Assembly: GCA_036659415.1 (NCBI GenBank)
Contig: JAVXCQ010000018.1
Coordinates: 1 to 47,226, forward strand
Source: JAVXCQ01 sp036659415
GTDB taxonomy: Bacteria > Bacillota > Negativicutes > Acidaminococcales > Acidaminococcaceae
Length of the DNA stretch: 47,226 nucleotides
Direction of reading: 5' to 3'
The notes under the pieces are model-generated. The model saw only the letters and a program-made list of their open reading frames with translations, was not told the origin of the DNA and ran no database searches. Of the stretch, positions 9,274 through 17,538 are shown one piece after another. Numbering within the stretch: position 1 is the stretch's first letter; each line of letters starts with the position of its first letter. The position numbers were made by a program, and so were the translations under genes.

Positions 9274-9322
9274 AAGACACAAAGCCCCCTGCCACAATAA
9301 TTGGCAGGGGGCTTTGTGTCTT
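9274..9322 (+). terminator. Intrinsic terminator after ppx
   Basis: A perfect 21-bp stem (9274-9294 with 9302-9322) and 7-nt loop is followed by a T-rich run on the plus strand. The convergent peptidase gene stops at 9327, so the hairpin probably protects both transcripts, although the minus strand lacks a good T tract. Confidence 0.9.
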
Positions 9323-9326
9323 CTTT

Positions 9327-10484
9327 TTATTTTGGAGCTAATTCGGCACCTTGCCGCATAATCGCCAGCACCCAACGTGCTGTGTCGTAAAGATCCTGTT
9401 CTTTCAAAAATTCTTCGGTAGTGTGAATTTTGCTCATTCCGGTAGCGAGCACCGCACAAGGCAAGCCATAGCCATTCAAGAAATTGGCATCACTACCGCC
9501 GCCGGTTACACCGGTACCGGTAGGTAAACCAACAGTGTGTGCCGCCGTCTGCGCTAAAAGTACCGGCAAACTATCGGCCGCCAGACTAATCAGCGGACAG
9601 CCCTCGGTCACCGTACTTTCCACACTACCGCCGCCGGCAGTTACAGTTTCTACTACGGTGGCGACTAAAGCATCCACTACCGCCGTCAGCTTCGAGGCCT
9701 GCATACTCCTGGCATCGCACCCAATCGTCACTACATCCGGCACAACATTGGTAGCCTGTCCGCCGCAAATCGTTCCCACGTTCAAAGTGGTTTCTTCATC
9801 TATTCGTCCAAAGGCCGTTACTTGTGCCAACGCTTGTGCCGCCAGCATAATGGCATTAATGCCTTCCTCCGGATTAACCCCGCCATGAGCCGTGCGTCCT
9901 TTAATCACAAAATCAATATTAACTTGCTGCGCCGCACCAATAACAATATGCCCCGGAGCTCCTCCCATATCAAGAGCATAGCCGAAATCCGCCTTTAACC
10001 GCTCTCGTTCCATGTGGCACGTGCCCAGGCAACCGCTTTCTTCACCAATACTAAAAAAGATTTGCAAATCGCCGTGTGGTAAATCATATTCGCGTAATAC
10101 ACGCACTGCTTCTAAAATAGCGGCGATGCCCGACTTATCATCACCACCCAAAGTAGTAGTCCCGTCAGAATAAATAATACCCTCTCGCACAACAGGCTTA
10201 ATCTGTTCCAAAGGTCCTACACTATCCATGTGTGCAGTGAAAAATAAACGTGGTGCCCCAGGTGTATTACCAGCTAACCAGCCCCACAAATTACCAGTAT
10301 CACCGCCGGTGGCTACACCGGCGTCATCAATATACGGTTCCAACCCCAACGCTGACATTTGAGCAAATAGCGCTGCGCAGAGCTTACCCTCCTGAGAGGA
10401 CGGTGCTGAAATGCTAGTCATCGTCAAAAAACCCTCTAATAAGCGCTGCCTATTAATCAGCGGTTCGCCTTGGTCATAAGCCAC
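9327..10484 (-). CDS. M20-family metallopeptidase, PepT-like (copy 2)
   Basis: A cytosolic di-zinc aminopeptidase of the M20 tripeptidase-T-like type. Metal ligands and catalytic residues are all visible: TAHMDSV, the GGDDKSG bridging Asp, the GEESG catalytic Glu, ALDMGG, and the late His in KIHTTEE. The dimerisation (lid) region carries GRTAHGG. The open frame extends to a TTG at 10526, but AGGAGG lies 7 nt before an in-frame GTG (10484-10482), so I start there: 385 aa, 32 nt after the stop of the paralogous gene upstream. It probably trims small peptides taken up as nutrients. Substrate cannot be read from sequence. Confidence 0.88.
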   Translation of the reverse strand: MAYDQGEPLINRQRLLEGFLTMTSISAPSSQEGKLCAALFAQMSALGLEPYIDDAGVATGGDTGNLWGWLAGNTPGAPRLFFTAHMDSVGPLEQIKPVVREGIIYSDGTTTLGGDDKSGIAAILEAVRVLREYDLPHGDLQIFFSIGEESGCLGTCHMERERLKADFGYALDMGGAPGHIVIGAAQQVNIDFVIKGRTAHGGVNPEEGINAIMLAAQALAQVTAFGRIDEETTLNVGTICGGQATNVVPDVVTIGCDARSMQASKLTAVVDALVATVVETVTAGGGSVESTVTEGCPLISLAADSLPVLLAQTAAHTVGLPTGTGVTGGGSDANFLNGYGLPCAVLATGMSKIHTTEEFLKEQDLYDTARWVLAIMRQGAELAPK

Positions 10485-10516
10485 TAAGTAACCTCCTCGT
10501 CTTGCGGCAACAAGTT

Positions 10517-11644
10517 TTATTGACAAGCTGCTTTCAAAATTTCATAAACAATAAGCGGGGTATTATACAAATCTTCTTCTTTAATAAATTCGTCCTTCGT
10601 ATGTACCTCTTGCATACCGGTTCCTAAAATAGCACAGGGTACGCCAGCAGCATTAATAAAGTTAGCATCACTGCCCCCACCAGTTACGGTGATATCAATC
10701 GGCAATTTGCCATTAGTGGCTGCGGCTACTGCTACCTTAATCACCTCGTCAGCTTCCGTCAAGGCAAAGGACGGATAGGCCACCCATTCTTTAATCTCCA
10801 CTTTGCCGCCGTTGGCTTCCACTACCTCGGTAAAGGTTTTTTTCAAATATTCCGTTTGTTTATACAATTTGTCTGCATTACGACTACGGGCATCACAGAA
10901 AATCTCCACCACATCAGGCACAATATTCGTAGCAGCGCCACCTTGAATAATCCCGATATTAGAAGTAGTTTCTTCATCAATGCGTCCGTAATGTTCTAAT
11001 GCCGCCAAAGCTTTACCCGCCAAAATAATCGCATTTAGCCCTTTTTCCGGTGCTACACCGCCGTGAGCTGTTTTCCCGATAACCTTAAAGGTTAAGCGGT
11101 TTTGTCCCGGAGCCGAAGTAACAATCTCGCCCGGAGCACCCTCAGAATCCAAGGCATAACCAATATCAGCATTTAAAAAAGCTGGGTTCATATTTTTGGA
11201 GCCATTCACGCCGCCTTCTTCGGCAATGGTAAAGAGGACTTGAATATCTCCATGGGGTTCTTCATTTTCCAAAATCATCCGGATACCTTCCAAAATTCCC
11301 ACAATACCGGACTTATCATCGCCGCCCAAAATCGTAGTGCCATCAGAATAGATGTTGCCATCTCGGCGGACAGGTTTAACACCGGTACAAGGTTCTACGC
11401 AATCCATATGCCCAGATAAAAGCACTCTTTTGGCTGTCGGACAATTACCCTTAAGGTAGGCCCACAGATTACCCACCTCGCCGCCTAATTTTTTCCCAGC
11501 ATCGTCTTGTTTCACGGTAAAACCCAAGGCCACCAGCTTTGCTTTGAGTGCGCCAAAAATCTCTTTTTCTTTCAATGTATGACAGGGGATTTGAACCAAT
11601 TCCACAAACTCAGTGTAAATTCTTTCTTTGTTTAATTTTTTCAT
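10517..11644 (-). CDS. M20-family metallopeptidase, PepT-like (copy 1)
   Basis: A paralogue of the next gene with the same residues: SGHMDCV, GGDDKSG, AEEGG, ALDSEG, GKTAHGG and EVHTKDE. Such PepT-like enzymes remove N-terminal residues from short peptides in the cytosol. Three in-frame ATGs open the frame (11659, 11650, 11644). The GAGGAG element sits 7 nt before the ATG at 11644, which gives 375 aa beginning MKKLNKERIY. It is the first gene of a two-gene unit. The pair differs most at the N-terminus and in residues around the lid, which may broaden peptide range. A 110-nt gap separates it from dinB, with no obvious terminator. Confidence 0.9.
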   Translation of the reverse strand: MKKLNKERIYTEFVELVQIPCHTLKEKEIFGALKAKLVALGFTVKQDDAGKKLGGEVGNLWAYLKGNCPTAKRVLLSGHMDCVEPCTGVKPVRRDGNIYSDGTTILGGDDKSGIVGILEGIRMILENEEPHGDIQVLFTIAEEGGVNGSKNMNPAFLNADIGYALDSEGAPGEIVTSAPGQNRLTFKVIGKTAHGGVAPEKGLNAIILAGKALAALEHYGRIDEETTSNIGIIQGGAATNIVPDVVEIFCDARSRNADKLYKQTEYLKKTFTEVVEANGGKVEIKEWVAYPSFALTEADEVIKVAVAAATNGKLPIDITVTGGGSDANFINAAGVPCAILGTGMQEVHTKDEFIKEEDLYNTPLIVYEILKAACQ

Positions 11645-11754
11645 AATCATGCTCCTCATCTTTTATATTGGTTAAAACAAATAAAAACAACCTTTAAGCC
11701 TTAACCCCAACCATTGGTTAACTGCTATTAAACTAAATATTCGTGCTTTTCAGC

Positions 11755-12930
11755 TTAAATCCCTTTTTTAGCTGTGGCTAAATGTCCCCGTTTAATAATT
11801 TTTTCGCCAAATTTATTTTTCAAGGCGTCAATGGCAGCTGCCCTTTGTTTACGTTTCGTATCCTCGGCAAATTCTAGTAGCGGTGCCGCCCCCTCTGGCT
11901 CTAGTTTCGCCAGTGTCACACCCAAAAGTCTCACCGGCTCCGACCATTTAACCGCCGTAGCCAAAGTCATAATGAGAGCAAAGAGTTGCTCGTCTAGACT
12001 AACCGGCGTTTCTGTCGTAACACTTCGCGTGAGCACTTTAAACGAGGCATATTTAACTTTTAGCGTGACCGTATGCCCAGCTACTCCGGCATTACGAACC
12101 CGCCACCCCACCTGCTCACACAGGTCCAATAATGCGTCCCGTCTGCTCACCTCCGTGCGCAAATCTTCAGCAAAAGTGGTTTCTTTGCCAATGGACTTGG
12201 CTTCCCGGAGATTTTCTACAGGTCTAGTGTCCAGCCCTTGAGCCAATAAATGTACTTGTTCGGCATTTTTGCCGAAAATGCTCTGCAAATAGCGCACCTC
12301 GCACGCCGCCAATTCCCCAATCGTGCTAATGCCAAGCTGAGCCAACCCCCGCTCCGCCATTTTGCCAATACCAAAAATCTTCCGTACCGGTAAGGGTGCA
12401 ATAAAGCTTTGGGCTTCTTCCGCCGTAATCAATACTAAACCATCAGGCTTACGCAAATCCGACGCCAACTTGGCCAAAAATTTATTTGGTGCCAGTCCTG
12501 CTGAGGCCGTCAGCCCCGTTTGCGTTTTAATCCGCTCTTTCAAGCGCACACCTAGTTGCGTAATATCCGGCACCAAATGCTCCATACCTGTCAAATCCAA
12601 AAAAGCTTCGTCAATGGACAGCTGTTCCACGCAAGGGGAAAACTCGGTAAAAATTTGCATTACTTGCCGGGAAAGCTCTACGTAGCGCCACATCCGCCCA
12701 CAGACAAAAATTCCGTCCGGACACAGGCGATGTGCCTCGACCATACTCATGGCAGAATGAACCCCAAAACGCCTTGCCTCATAAGAACAGGTAGAAACAA
12801 CCCCGCGGGGACTCTGTCCCCCCACAATTAAGGGTTGCCCCCGATATTCTGGGTGATCTAGTTGTTCCACGGAGGCAAAAAAAGCATCCATATCCACATG
12901 CATAATCCAGCGCTTCATCGCCACCCTCAC
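11755..12930 (-). CDS. dinB: DNA polymerase IV (Y family)
   Basis: DinB carries out error-prone translesion synthesis. The catalytic carboxylates are in HVDMDAFFASVEQ near the N-terminus and in SIDEAFLDLTG. ACSYEARRFGV-like and GLAPNKFLAKLASDLRKP segments are typical, as is the little-finger domain at the C-terminus. The length (about 391 aa) is normal. The frame opens at GTG 12930 with AAGGAG 4 nt upstream; a GTG at 12924 and an ATG at 12918 are alternatives. I see no obvious Gram-positive SOS box upstream. It follows the terminator after mntP, so it is probably an independent unit. Confidence 0.93.
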   Translation of the reverse strand: MRVAMKRWIMHVDMDAFFASVEQLDHPEYRGQPLIVGGQSPRGVVSTCSYEARRFGVHSAMSMVEAHRLCPDGIFVCGRMWRYVELSRQVMQIFTEFSPCVEQLSIDEAFLDLTGMEHLVPDITQLGVRLKERIKTQTGLTASAGLAPNKFLAKLASDLRKPDGLVLITAEEAQSFIAPLPVRKIFGIGKMAERGLAQLGISTIGELAACEVRYLQSIFGKNAEQVHLLAQGLDTRPVENLREAKSIGKETTFAEDLRTEVSRRDALLDLCEQVGWRVRNAGVAGHTVTLKVKYASFKVLTRSVTTETPVSLDEQLFALIMTLATAVKWSEPVRLLGVTLAKLEPEGAAPLLEFAEDTKRKQRAAAIDALKNKFGEKIIKRGHLATAKKGI

Positions 12931-12960
12931 CTTTCTCCTTTATTTTAACATAAAAACCAC

Positions 12961-12997
12961 AAAACTCCCTAGCGGTATTAAACCACTAAGGAGTTTT
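12961..12997. terminator. Bidirectional hairpin terminator after mntP
   Basis: A 16-bp stem (12961-12976 with 12982-12997) contains two G-T pairs and a 5-nt loop. It is followed by T6 on the plus strand, and by TTTTG then TTTTT on the minus strand. It separates mntP from dinB. Confidence 0.75.
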
Positions 12998-13030
12998 TTA
13001 AATTGCATTATTAGTTGTGACGCCCACGGC

Positions 13031-13591
13031 TCAAACTATCCACAAGTGGTCGTAGAGGATTTTACAACCCAAAAACACCAGTACCAGGCCACCAGCTATT
13101 TCGGCCTTACTTTTTCCCAAAGCACCGATTCTCATACCAAACAGCCCACCTATAAAAGCAAAAATAAAGGTGACCACCCCAATCATACTTGCTGCCAGCC
13201 AAATATTAACCGCCAGAAAGGCGAAGCTAACACCCACCGCCAACGCATCAATACTCGTAGCCACAGCCAGTGTCAACATGGCTTTCGTGCTATAGCTAGA
13301 CTTGGGCAACGCACAACTTTCCTGTGCTTCTCTAATCATCTTGCAACCAATATAGACTAAGAGGGCAAAGGCAATCCAATGGTCATAGTCACTAATATTT
13401 TCGCGAAATTGCGCCGCCGCAAAAAAGCCAAGGACTGGCATCAGCGCCTGAAACCCGCCAAACCACAAACCAAAGCGCACTGCTCCCGCTACTCTTTCCT
13501 CTGTCCGCAAAGACATACTCCCGCACACAGAAACAGCAAAAGCATCCATTGATACGCCCACTGCCAACACTAGCAACGTTAAAATATCCAT
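13031..13591 (-). CDS. mntP: Manganese efflux pump MntP
   Basis: A 186-aa inner-membrane protein with six hydrophobic segments. It has the two pseudo-symmetric MntP signatures, SMDAFAVSV (Asp16) and SIDALAVGVSF (Asp115), and GCKMI / GCKILYDH loops typical of the family. MntP exports Mn(II). AGGAGA lies just before the ATG. Only 23 nt separate it from the deaminase gene upstream, so it is probably the last gene of that run. No yybP-ykoY-type manganese riboswitch was seen, consistent with expression from an upstream promoter. Confidence 0.93.
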   Translation of the reverse strand: MDILTLLVLAVGVSMDAFAVSVCGSMSLRTEERVAGAVRFGLWFGGFQALMPVLGFFAAAQFRENISDYDHWIAFALLVYIGCKMIREAQESCALPKSSYSTKAMLTLAVATSIDALAVGVSFAFLAVNIWLAASMIGVVTFIFAFIGGLFGMRIGALGKSKAEIAGGLVLVFLGCKILYDHLWIV

Positions 13592-13614
13592 TTTTCTCCT
13601 ACGTACAACCCTTT

Positions 13615-14079
13615 TTAGTAAATAGTTTTGTGTTCTTGCTTATATTTTTGAAAGCTATCTTGAGCGGCTGCTCGTCCTAATTGTTTGAGAGTTAAAATCT
13701 CCCGTTGCTGGCAATCGTCCTTGATAAAACGATAAATAAAATCATCACGAAACCCAATCGCTTCGGCGTCCTGGGCGCTGTTCCCGTAATAAACAGTTTT
13801 AATGTTAGCCCATATAATAGCGCTTAAGCACATGGGGCAAGGATAAGCCGAGGTATAAAGTTCGCAACCAGTTAAATCATAAGTGCCCAATTTTTGGCAA
13901 GCCGCACGAATAGCCTGCATTTCTCCATGACAAGTAGGGTCATTGTTTTTGAGCACTTCATTATGGCCAGTGCCCACCGCCTGCCCGTCTTTCACCACCA
14001 CTGCTCCAAAAGGACCACCGTCATTGGTTAGCAAATTTTGCTCCGCTTCTGCTATTGCCATTTGCATAAACTTTAACAT
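13615..14079 (-). CDS. guaD: Guanine deaminase (cytidine-deaminase-like fold)
   Basis: The product has the zinc-deaminase motifs CHGEMQAI (zinc His and proton-shuttling Glu) and PCPMC (two zinc Cys), plus GPFGAVVV. The C-terminal SFQKYKQEHKTIY tail and the GFRDDFIY segment resemble Bacillus GuaD, which converts guanine to xanthine. The open frame reaches back to 14112 and would overlap the previous gene, but GAGGAGG lies 8 nt before the in-frame ATG at 14079. That start gives 154 aa, close to the usual GuaD length. Activity on another purine or on tRNA is less likely given the tail. Confidence 0.87.
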   Translation of the reverse strand: MLKFMQMAIAEAEQNLLTNDGGPFGAVVVKDGQAVGTGHNEVLKNNDPTCHGEMQAIRAACQKLGTYDLTGCELYTSAYPCPMCLSAIIWANIKTVYYGNSAQDAEAIGFRDDFIYRFIKDDCQQREILTLKQLGRAAAQDSFQKYKQEHKTIY

Positions 14080-14093
14080 TTCTGTAGCCTCCT

Positions 14094-14492
14094 CTAGTCT
14101 AAACCAGTGCAAGCCTGAGCACCAAAAAGCTTGGTTACGTCAGCTTTCGCCTGTAATTTAATGTCCTCATCAATATAGGCTCTGGCCTGGGATAAAGCAA
14201 AAGCTATCGCCACCACGTCATCGGTATAGCCCGTCAAAGGCACAAGATCCGGAATGAAATCCAAAGGCGTGATGAGATAACCAATTGCCCCATAAATCGT
14301 GGTTTTAACCTTGGTCGGTACTTCTGGTTTACGGGTCACGTACCATAAAACTAACACTTCATAAAACAATTTTGCTCCCATAACTTGGGCATAGCGAGTA
14401 ATTTTTTCGGTTAATTTTTCAGGGGTAACCCCTTTTTGATATTTTGCTAACTCTTCCGCTTGTAGCTGTTGCTGGTCAAATTTCACAACCAT
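14094..14492 (-). CDS. YkvA family (DUF1232) protein
   Basis: A 132-aa protein with the DUF1232 signature ITPLDFIPDLVPLTGYTDD in its second half, preceded by a hydrophobic helix (TTIYGAIGYL). The family is small, probably membrane-associated, and of unknown function. It lies 29 nt after the ADP-ribosylglycohydrolase-like gene and 14 nt before guaD, so it is probably co-transcribed with both. AGAGGAAAAGC precedes the ATG. Nothing in the sequence indicates a substrate. Confidence 0.85.
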   Translation of the reverse strand: MVVKFDQQQLQAEELAKYQKGVTPEKLTEKITRYAQVMGAKLFYEVLVLWYVTRKPEVPTKVKTTIYGAIGYLITPLDFIPDLVPLTGYTDDVVAIAFALSQARAYIDEDIKLQAKADVTKLFGAQACTGLD

Positions 14493-14521
14493 GCTTTTCC
14501 TCTTTTCCCTGTCGACTGCAC

Positions 14522-15289
14522 TTATTCCACTGCCGCTAGTAGCGTTTCATCTAGGTACATCCGTGCCCGCTCTTTCATTTCCTCGGGAATCCCGAAATAG
14601 GCCTCGGCTATACTCCCCGTTAATGCCGCCAACGCATCACCGCCGCCGATAGAAATAGCGTTACGCACGGCGTCTTCAAAATCTTCAGCTTCCAAAAACG
14701 CCACTAAAGCCGGCGGAATGGCGCCGGGACAAGTCGGGTTAAACTGATAACCACGCCGAATATCCGCTAAAGTAAAAGTTAATTTATAGTAATGCTCCTC
14801 AAGGTAGCGCCTAATTTCTTCTTTGGGCAAATGCTGCCTTGCCATAAAAATAGCCGCCGCCATCGCTTTGGCACCGTGAATACTGGCTTCATGAGTATGT
14901 GTTACCACACAACTCATGCGTGCATATTCCTCGGCCTCCTCTAGCGTCTTGGCATACCAAGCAGCAGGAGAAACCCGCACTGCACAGCCGACTCCTGCGC
15001 TAGCATAAGGCATTTGTTCATCAGCAAACAACCAGGCAATAAAATTGCGTCCATAAGTTAAATCCGGATATTTCCAACCAAAATCCAAAAACGCCTCTTG
15101 CAGTTCGGCGGCAAAATCTAGTTTTTTGCCCCCCGCAACATACTCCCGCATTACTTGAGCCACGGCACAAGTAAGTACCGTTTCATCGGAAAAATGTCCT
15201 CTCACATCAAAGAATTCAAATTTTTTTGTTCTAATCCCATCAAAGGCATACACCGAACCTACGATATCCCCAATTATAGCTCCCCACAT
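14522..15289 (-). CDS. ADP-ribosylglycohydrolase-like protein with altered metal motifs
   Basis: The 255-aa all-helical protein has the ADP-ribosylglycohydrolase (DraG/ARH) layout: GAIIGDIVGS at the N-terminus, FSDETVLT as the first magnesium motif, THTHEASIHGAKA in the centre, and a C-terminal SIGGGDALAALTGSIAEAYFG segment. Family members remove ADP-ribose from protein or nucleic acid. The usual GGDSDTxAA reads GGGDALAA, one residue shorter and lacking the first Asp and the Thr. The first motif has DE instead of DD. Reduced or changed activity is inferred. GGGGTGA precedes the ATG. It is first in the run leading to ykvA, guaD and mntP. Confidence 0.8.
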   Translation of the reverse strand: MWGAIIGDIVGSVYAFDGIRTKKFEFFDVRGHFSDETVLTCAVAQVMREYVAGGKKLDFAAELQEAFLDFGWKYPDLTYGRNFIAWLFADEQMPYASAGVGCAVRVSPAAWYAKTLEEAEEYARMSCVVTHTHEASIHGAKAMAAAIFMARQHLPKEEIRRYLEEHYYKLTFTLADIRRGYQFNPTCPGAIPPALVAFLEAEDFEDAVRNAISIGGGDALAALTGSIAEAYFGIPEEMKERARMYLDETLLAAVE

Positions 15290-15403
15290 AATCAGTTCAC
15301 CCCTACATCTATTTATTTAATGCTTTTATTATACAACAAAACCAGCCACTGCGAAATTAGGCACAAAAATTTAATCCCCTGCCTATGCAAAAGCCGAGAA
15401 ACG

Positions 15404-15440
15404 AAAAAGCTTCTAGCTCAGTTCGAGTTAGAAGCTTTTT
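15404..15440. terminator. Bidirectional terminator downstream of the ferritin-like gene
   Basis: AAAAAGCTTCTAGCTC pairs with GAGTTAGAAGCTTTTT across AGTTC, with one wobble. Both strands end in five T residues. It lies 17 nt past the ferritin-like stop. Confidence 0.85.
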
Positions 15441-15457
15441 GGTCTTATTTAGTCTAA

Positions 15458-15973
15458 TTAATCTAATCTAAATTTTTTAATATCGCTTTTCAGACGGTCA
15501 ATATCTTTGAGCCAGCTTTCAATATCTTCTTCATGTTCCAACTCATCATTCAAAATAGTAACAGCCATCTGGTAGGTTGCATAATCTTTACCTTCTGTAA
15601 AAGCCGCAATCTCTTGGTAACGCTCAATAGCACAACGTTCACCTTCCAAATTTTGTTCCAAAATGACTTCAACATAAGGGTCAGTCGGTGCTGCATACTT
15701 ACAACCGGCAACCTCTGGCCATTCAGCAGGACTAAGTACCGGGGTACCACCCAATTGAATAATTCTGTTAACTACCAGTACTGCATGTGCCAGTTCTTCA
15801 TTAGCGTGTACTAACAGTTCCGGTTCTACTTCGCTACGCATAGGTCCTTCCATCACACGAGCGCCAATCCAATATTGATAATAAGCTAGCCATTCCTCCG
15901 CTAAAGCTGCATTAAGCAATTTTAACAGCTTGTCCACCTTTAATTTAGAAATTTCTTTAGATTTTTTCCCCAT
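15458..15973 (-). CDS. Ferritin-like di-iron protein (Dps/bacterioferritin-like)
   Basis: A 171-aa four-helix protein with two ExxH-type iron-binding helix pairs: EEWLAYYQYWIG with HANEELAHA, and LEGERCAIERYQEIA with LNDELEHEEDIE. This pattern fits a ferroxidase-type iron store or DNA-protecting Dps-like protein in the cytosol, protecting against peroxide. The frame extends to a TTG at 15979, but AGGAGG is 8 nt before the ATG at 15973, so I start there. A TATAAT lies at 16018-16013 upstream without a strong -35. Its neighbour, the flavodiiron protein, also serves oxygen defence. Exact subfamily is uncertain. Confidence 0.87.
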   Translation of the reverse strand: MGKKSKEISKLKVDKLLKLLNAALAEEWLAYYQYWIGARVMEGPMRSEVEPELLVHANEELAHAVLVVNRIIQLGGTPVLSPAEWPEVAGCKYAAPTDPYVEVILEQNLEGERCAIERYQEIAAFTEGKDYATYQMAVTILNDELEHEEDIESWLKDIDRLKSDIKKFRLD

Positions 15974-16108
15974 ACTCAATTCCTCCTCGCAAACGATTTA
16001 CCTTACATAGATATTATACTAATTAGGAGTGACTATCGCTACTTACTTTAATTAGAAAACTCCCTGCCGATAAGAAAGCTTTTGGCTAAGGCTATTATTT
16101 GCTCCTAA

Positions 16109-17320
16109 TTACAGCGTGCGCTTGGTCAAAACTTCCAGTCCAAAAGCTTGTCCATAGGCTCTAGCCGCCACCAGTTCCTCACTACTAGGCTTAAAACGTA
16201 CCCGATAGCCTTCTAGCACTTTCATCTTGAGTTGCCGTAACCGTTCTAATAGGTTAGGCACAGCCTCACCACTCCAACCGTAGCTCCCAAAGGCGCTGGC
16301 AACTTTACCCTTATGGGTAACAGGCAGCATCGCCGTTGCCACCTCCCAAATTGGTTTTAGGGCATCGCCCAACAGTGTCGGCGAACCCAACAGTATACCG
16401 TCCGCCACCGCCAAGCGTTCTAAGACCACGTCCGTCCCTATCAGCGTCAGATCAAACAATTCTACCGTTATTTTACCGTTACTACGAATACCCTCGGCAA
16501 TGCTCTCAGCTAAGGCTTTGGTATAGCCATAGGCACTCACATAGGGTATAACTACCAAAGCCGTAGCACTAGGTTGTGCCACTACACACCACTTGTGGTA
16601 AAGCTCCTGTATTGCCGTCACCTGGCTATCTAACACCGGCCCATGCCCAGTACAAATCAGATCAATGTCCAGGGGTGCAATTCTCCTCAAAGCATTGGTC
16701 ATAAACGGTTGTTTAAAAGGTCCGATAATGCCGTCAAAATAATATTTAACCGCCTCTAAATACCCCTCTTCATCGGTAATCGTACTCCGCAAAATATCCG
16801 CTGGGCAGTAGTGAGCGCCAAAAACATCACAAGTTAAAAGTACCTTGTCCTCCTCAATATAGGTAAACATGGTGTCCGGCCAGTGCAAATTAGGCAATAC
16901 GAGGAAACGTAGCGTCCTATCTCCAATAACTAACGTGGCATTATCCTTGACTACTTGTTGCTTGAAATCACAGTTCATAATTGCGCGCAAAAAGCCCATC
17001 GCCCCTACGGTACCAATGACCGTAATCTGGGGATTAAGTGCCAAAAGTCTGGCAACACTGCCGGCATGATCGGGTTCCGTATGATTCATCACAAGGTAGT
17101 TAATATCTTGCACCTTAGTTAATGCTTCAATAGAAGCTAAGTATTCTTCAAAAAATTGCTCCTTCGCCGTTTCAAACAAAACCACTTGGCCAGCTGTTTT
17201 AAGCAAATAGGAATTATAGGTAGTGCCGTGCTGCGTCGTCATCACAATGTCAAAAACTCGTAAATCCCGGTCCTGTACCCCACAATAAAAAAAATTTGGT
17301 TTCAAAGCCAAGGTTTTCAT
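16109..17320 (-). CDS. A-type flavodiiron protein (FprA-like O2/NO reductase)
   Basis: About 403 aa with an N-terminal beta-lactamase-like di-iron domain and a C-terminal flavodoxin domain. The iron ligands are all present: NHTEPDHAGS (HxExDH), the LHWPDTMF His, TCDVFGAH (Asp) and CTGHGPV (His). The FMN-binding loop appears as YVSAYGYTKALAE, followed by LGSPTLLGD and FGSYGWSGEA. Such proteins reduce oxygen to water, or NO, in anaerobes. No rubredoxin domain is fused, so an external electron donor is needed. A GTG opens the frame at 17338, but TGGAGTG lies just before the ATG at 17320, which I prefer. Confidence 0.93.
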   Translation of the reverse strand: MKTLALKPNFFYCGVQDRDLRVFDIVMTTQHGTTYNSYLLKTAGQVVLFETAKEQFFEEYLASIEALTKVQDINYLVMNHTEPDHAGSVARLLALNPQITVIGTVGAMGFLRAIMNCDFKQQVVKDNATLVIGDRTLRFLVLPNLHWPDTMFTYIEEDKVLLTCDVFGAHYCPADILRSTITDEEGYLEAVKYYFDGIIGPFKQPFMTNALRRIAPLDIDLICTGHGPVLDSQVTAIQELYHKWCVVAQPSATALVVIPYVSAYGYTKALAESIAEGIRSNGKITVELFDLTLIGTDVVLERLAVADGILLGSPTLLGDALKPIWEVATAMLPVTHKGKVASAFGSYGWSGEAVPNLLERLRQLKMKVLEGYRVRFKPSSEELVAARAYGQAFGLEVLTKRTL

Positions 17321-17463
17321 AGTAACACTCCATTTCACATGATTGATAACTTAATTATACCAGTTTAGCCACTGTTAGTTGTAAATTATTCGTGGTATTA
17401 TCATGCTTTGTTTACCTCACCAATAGACGCAGTGCTTTAAAATAAAGAAAGCAATTGTAAGTA

Positions 17464-17492
17464 TTGACTTATTTTCCTTAAGAGAACATACT
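17464..17492 (+). promoter_or_regulatory. Promoter of the first diguanylate cyclase gene
   Basis: TTGACT (17464-17469), a 17-nt spacer and CATACT (17487-17492) lie 46 nt upstream of the ATG. Confidence 0.6.
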
Positions 17493-17538
17493 AGCTGTAA
17501 CATATGAAGCTTACAAGCTAGAAGTGAGGTGAAATTCT

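Noticed and set aside
11660..11754. Terminator between dinB and the peptidase genes
   Set aside because: A TTAACC/GGTTAA pairing exists but is short and not followed by a T tract.
12931..12960. SOS (LexA) box in front of dinB
   Set aside because: No sequence close to the Gram-positive LexA consensus was seen.
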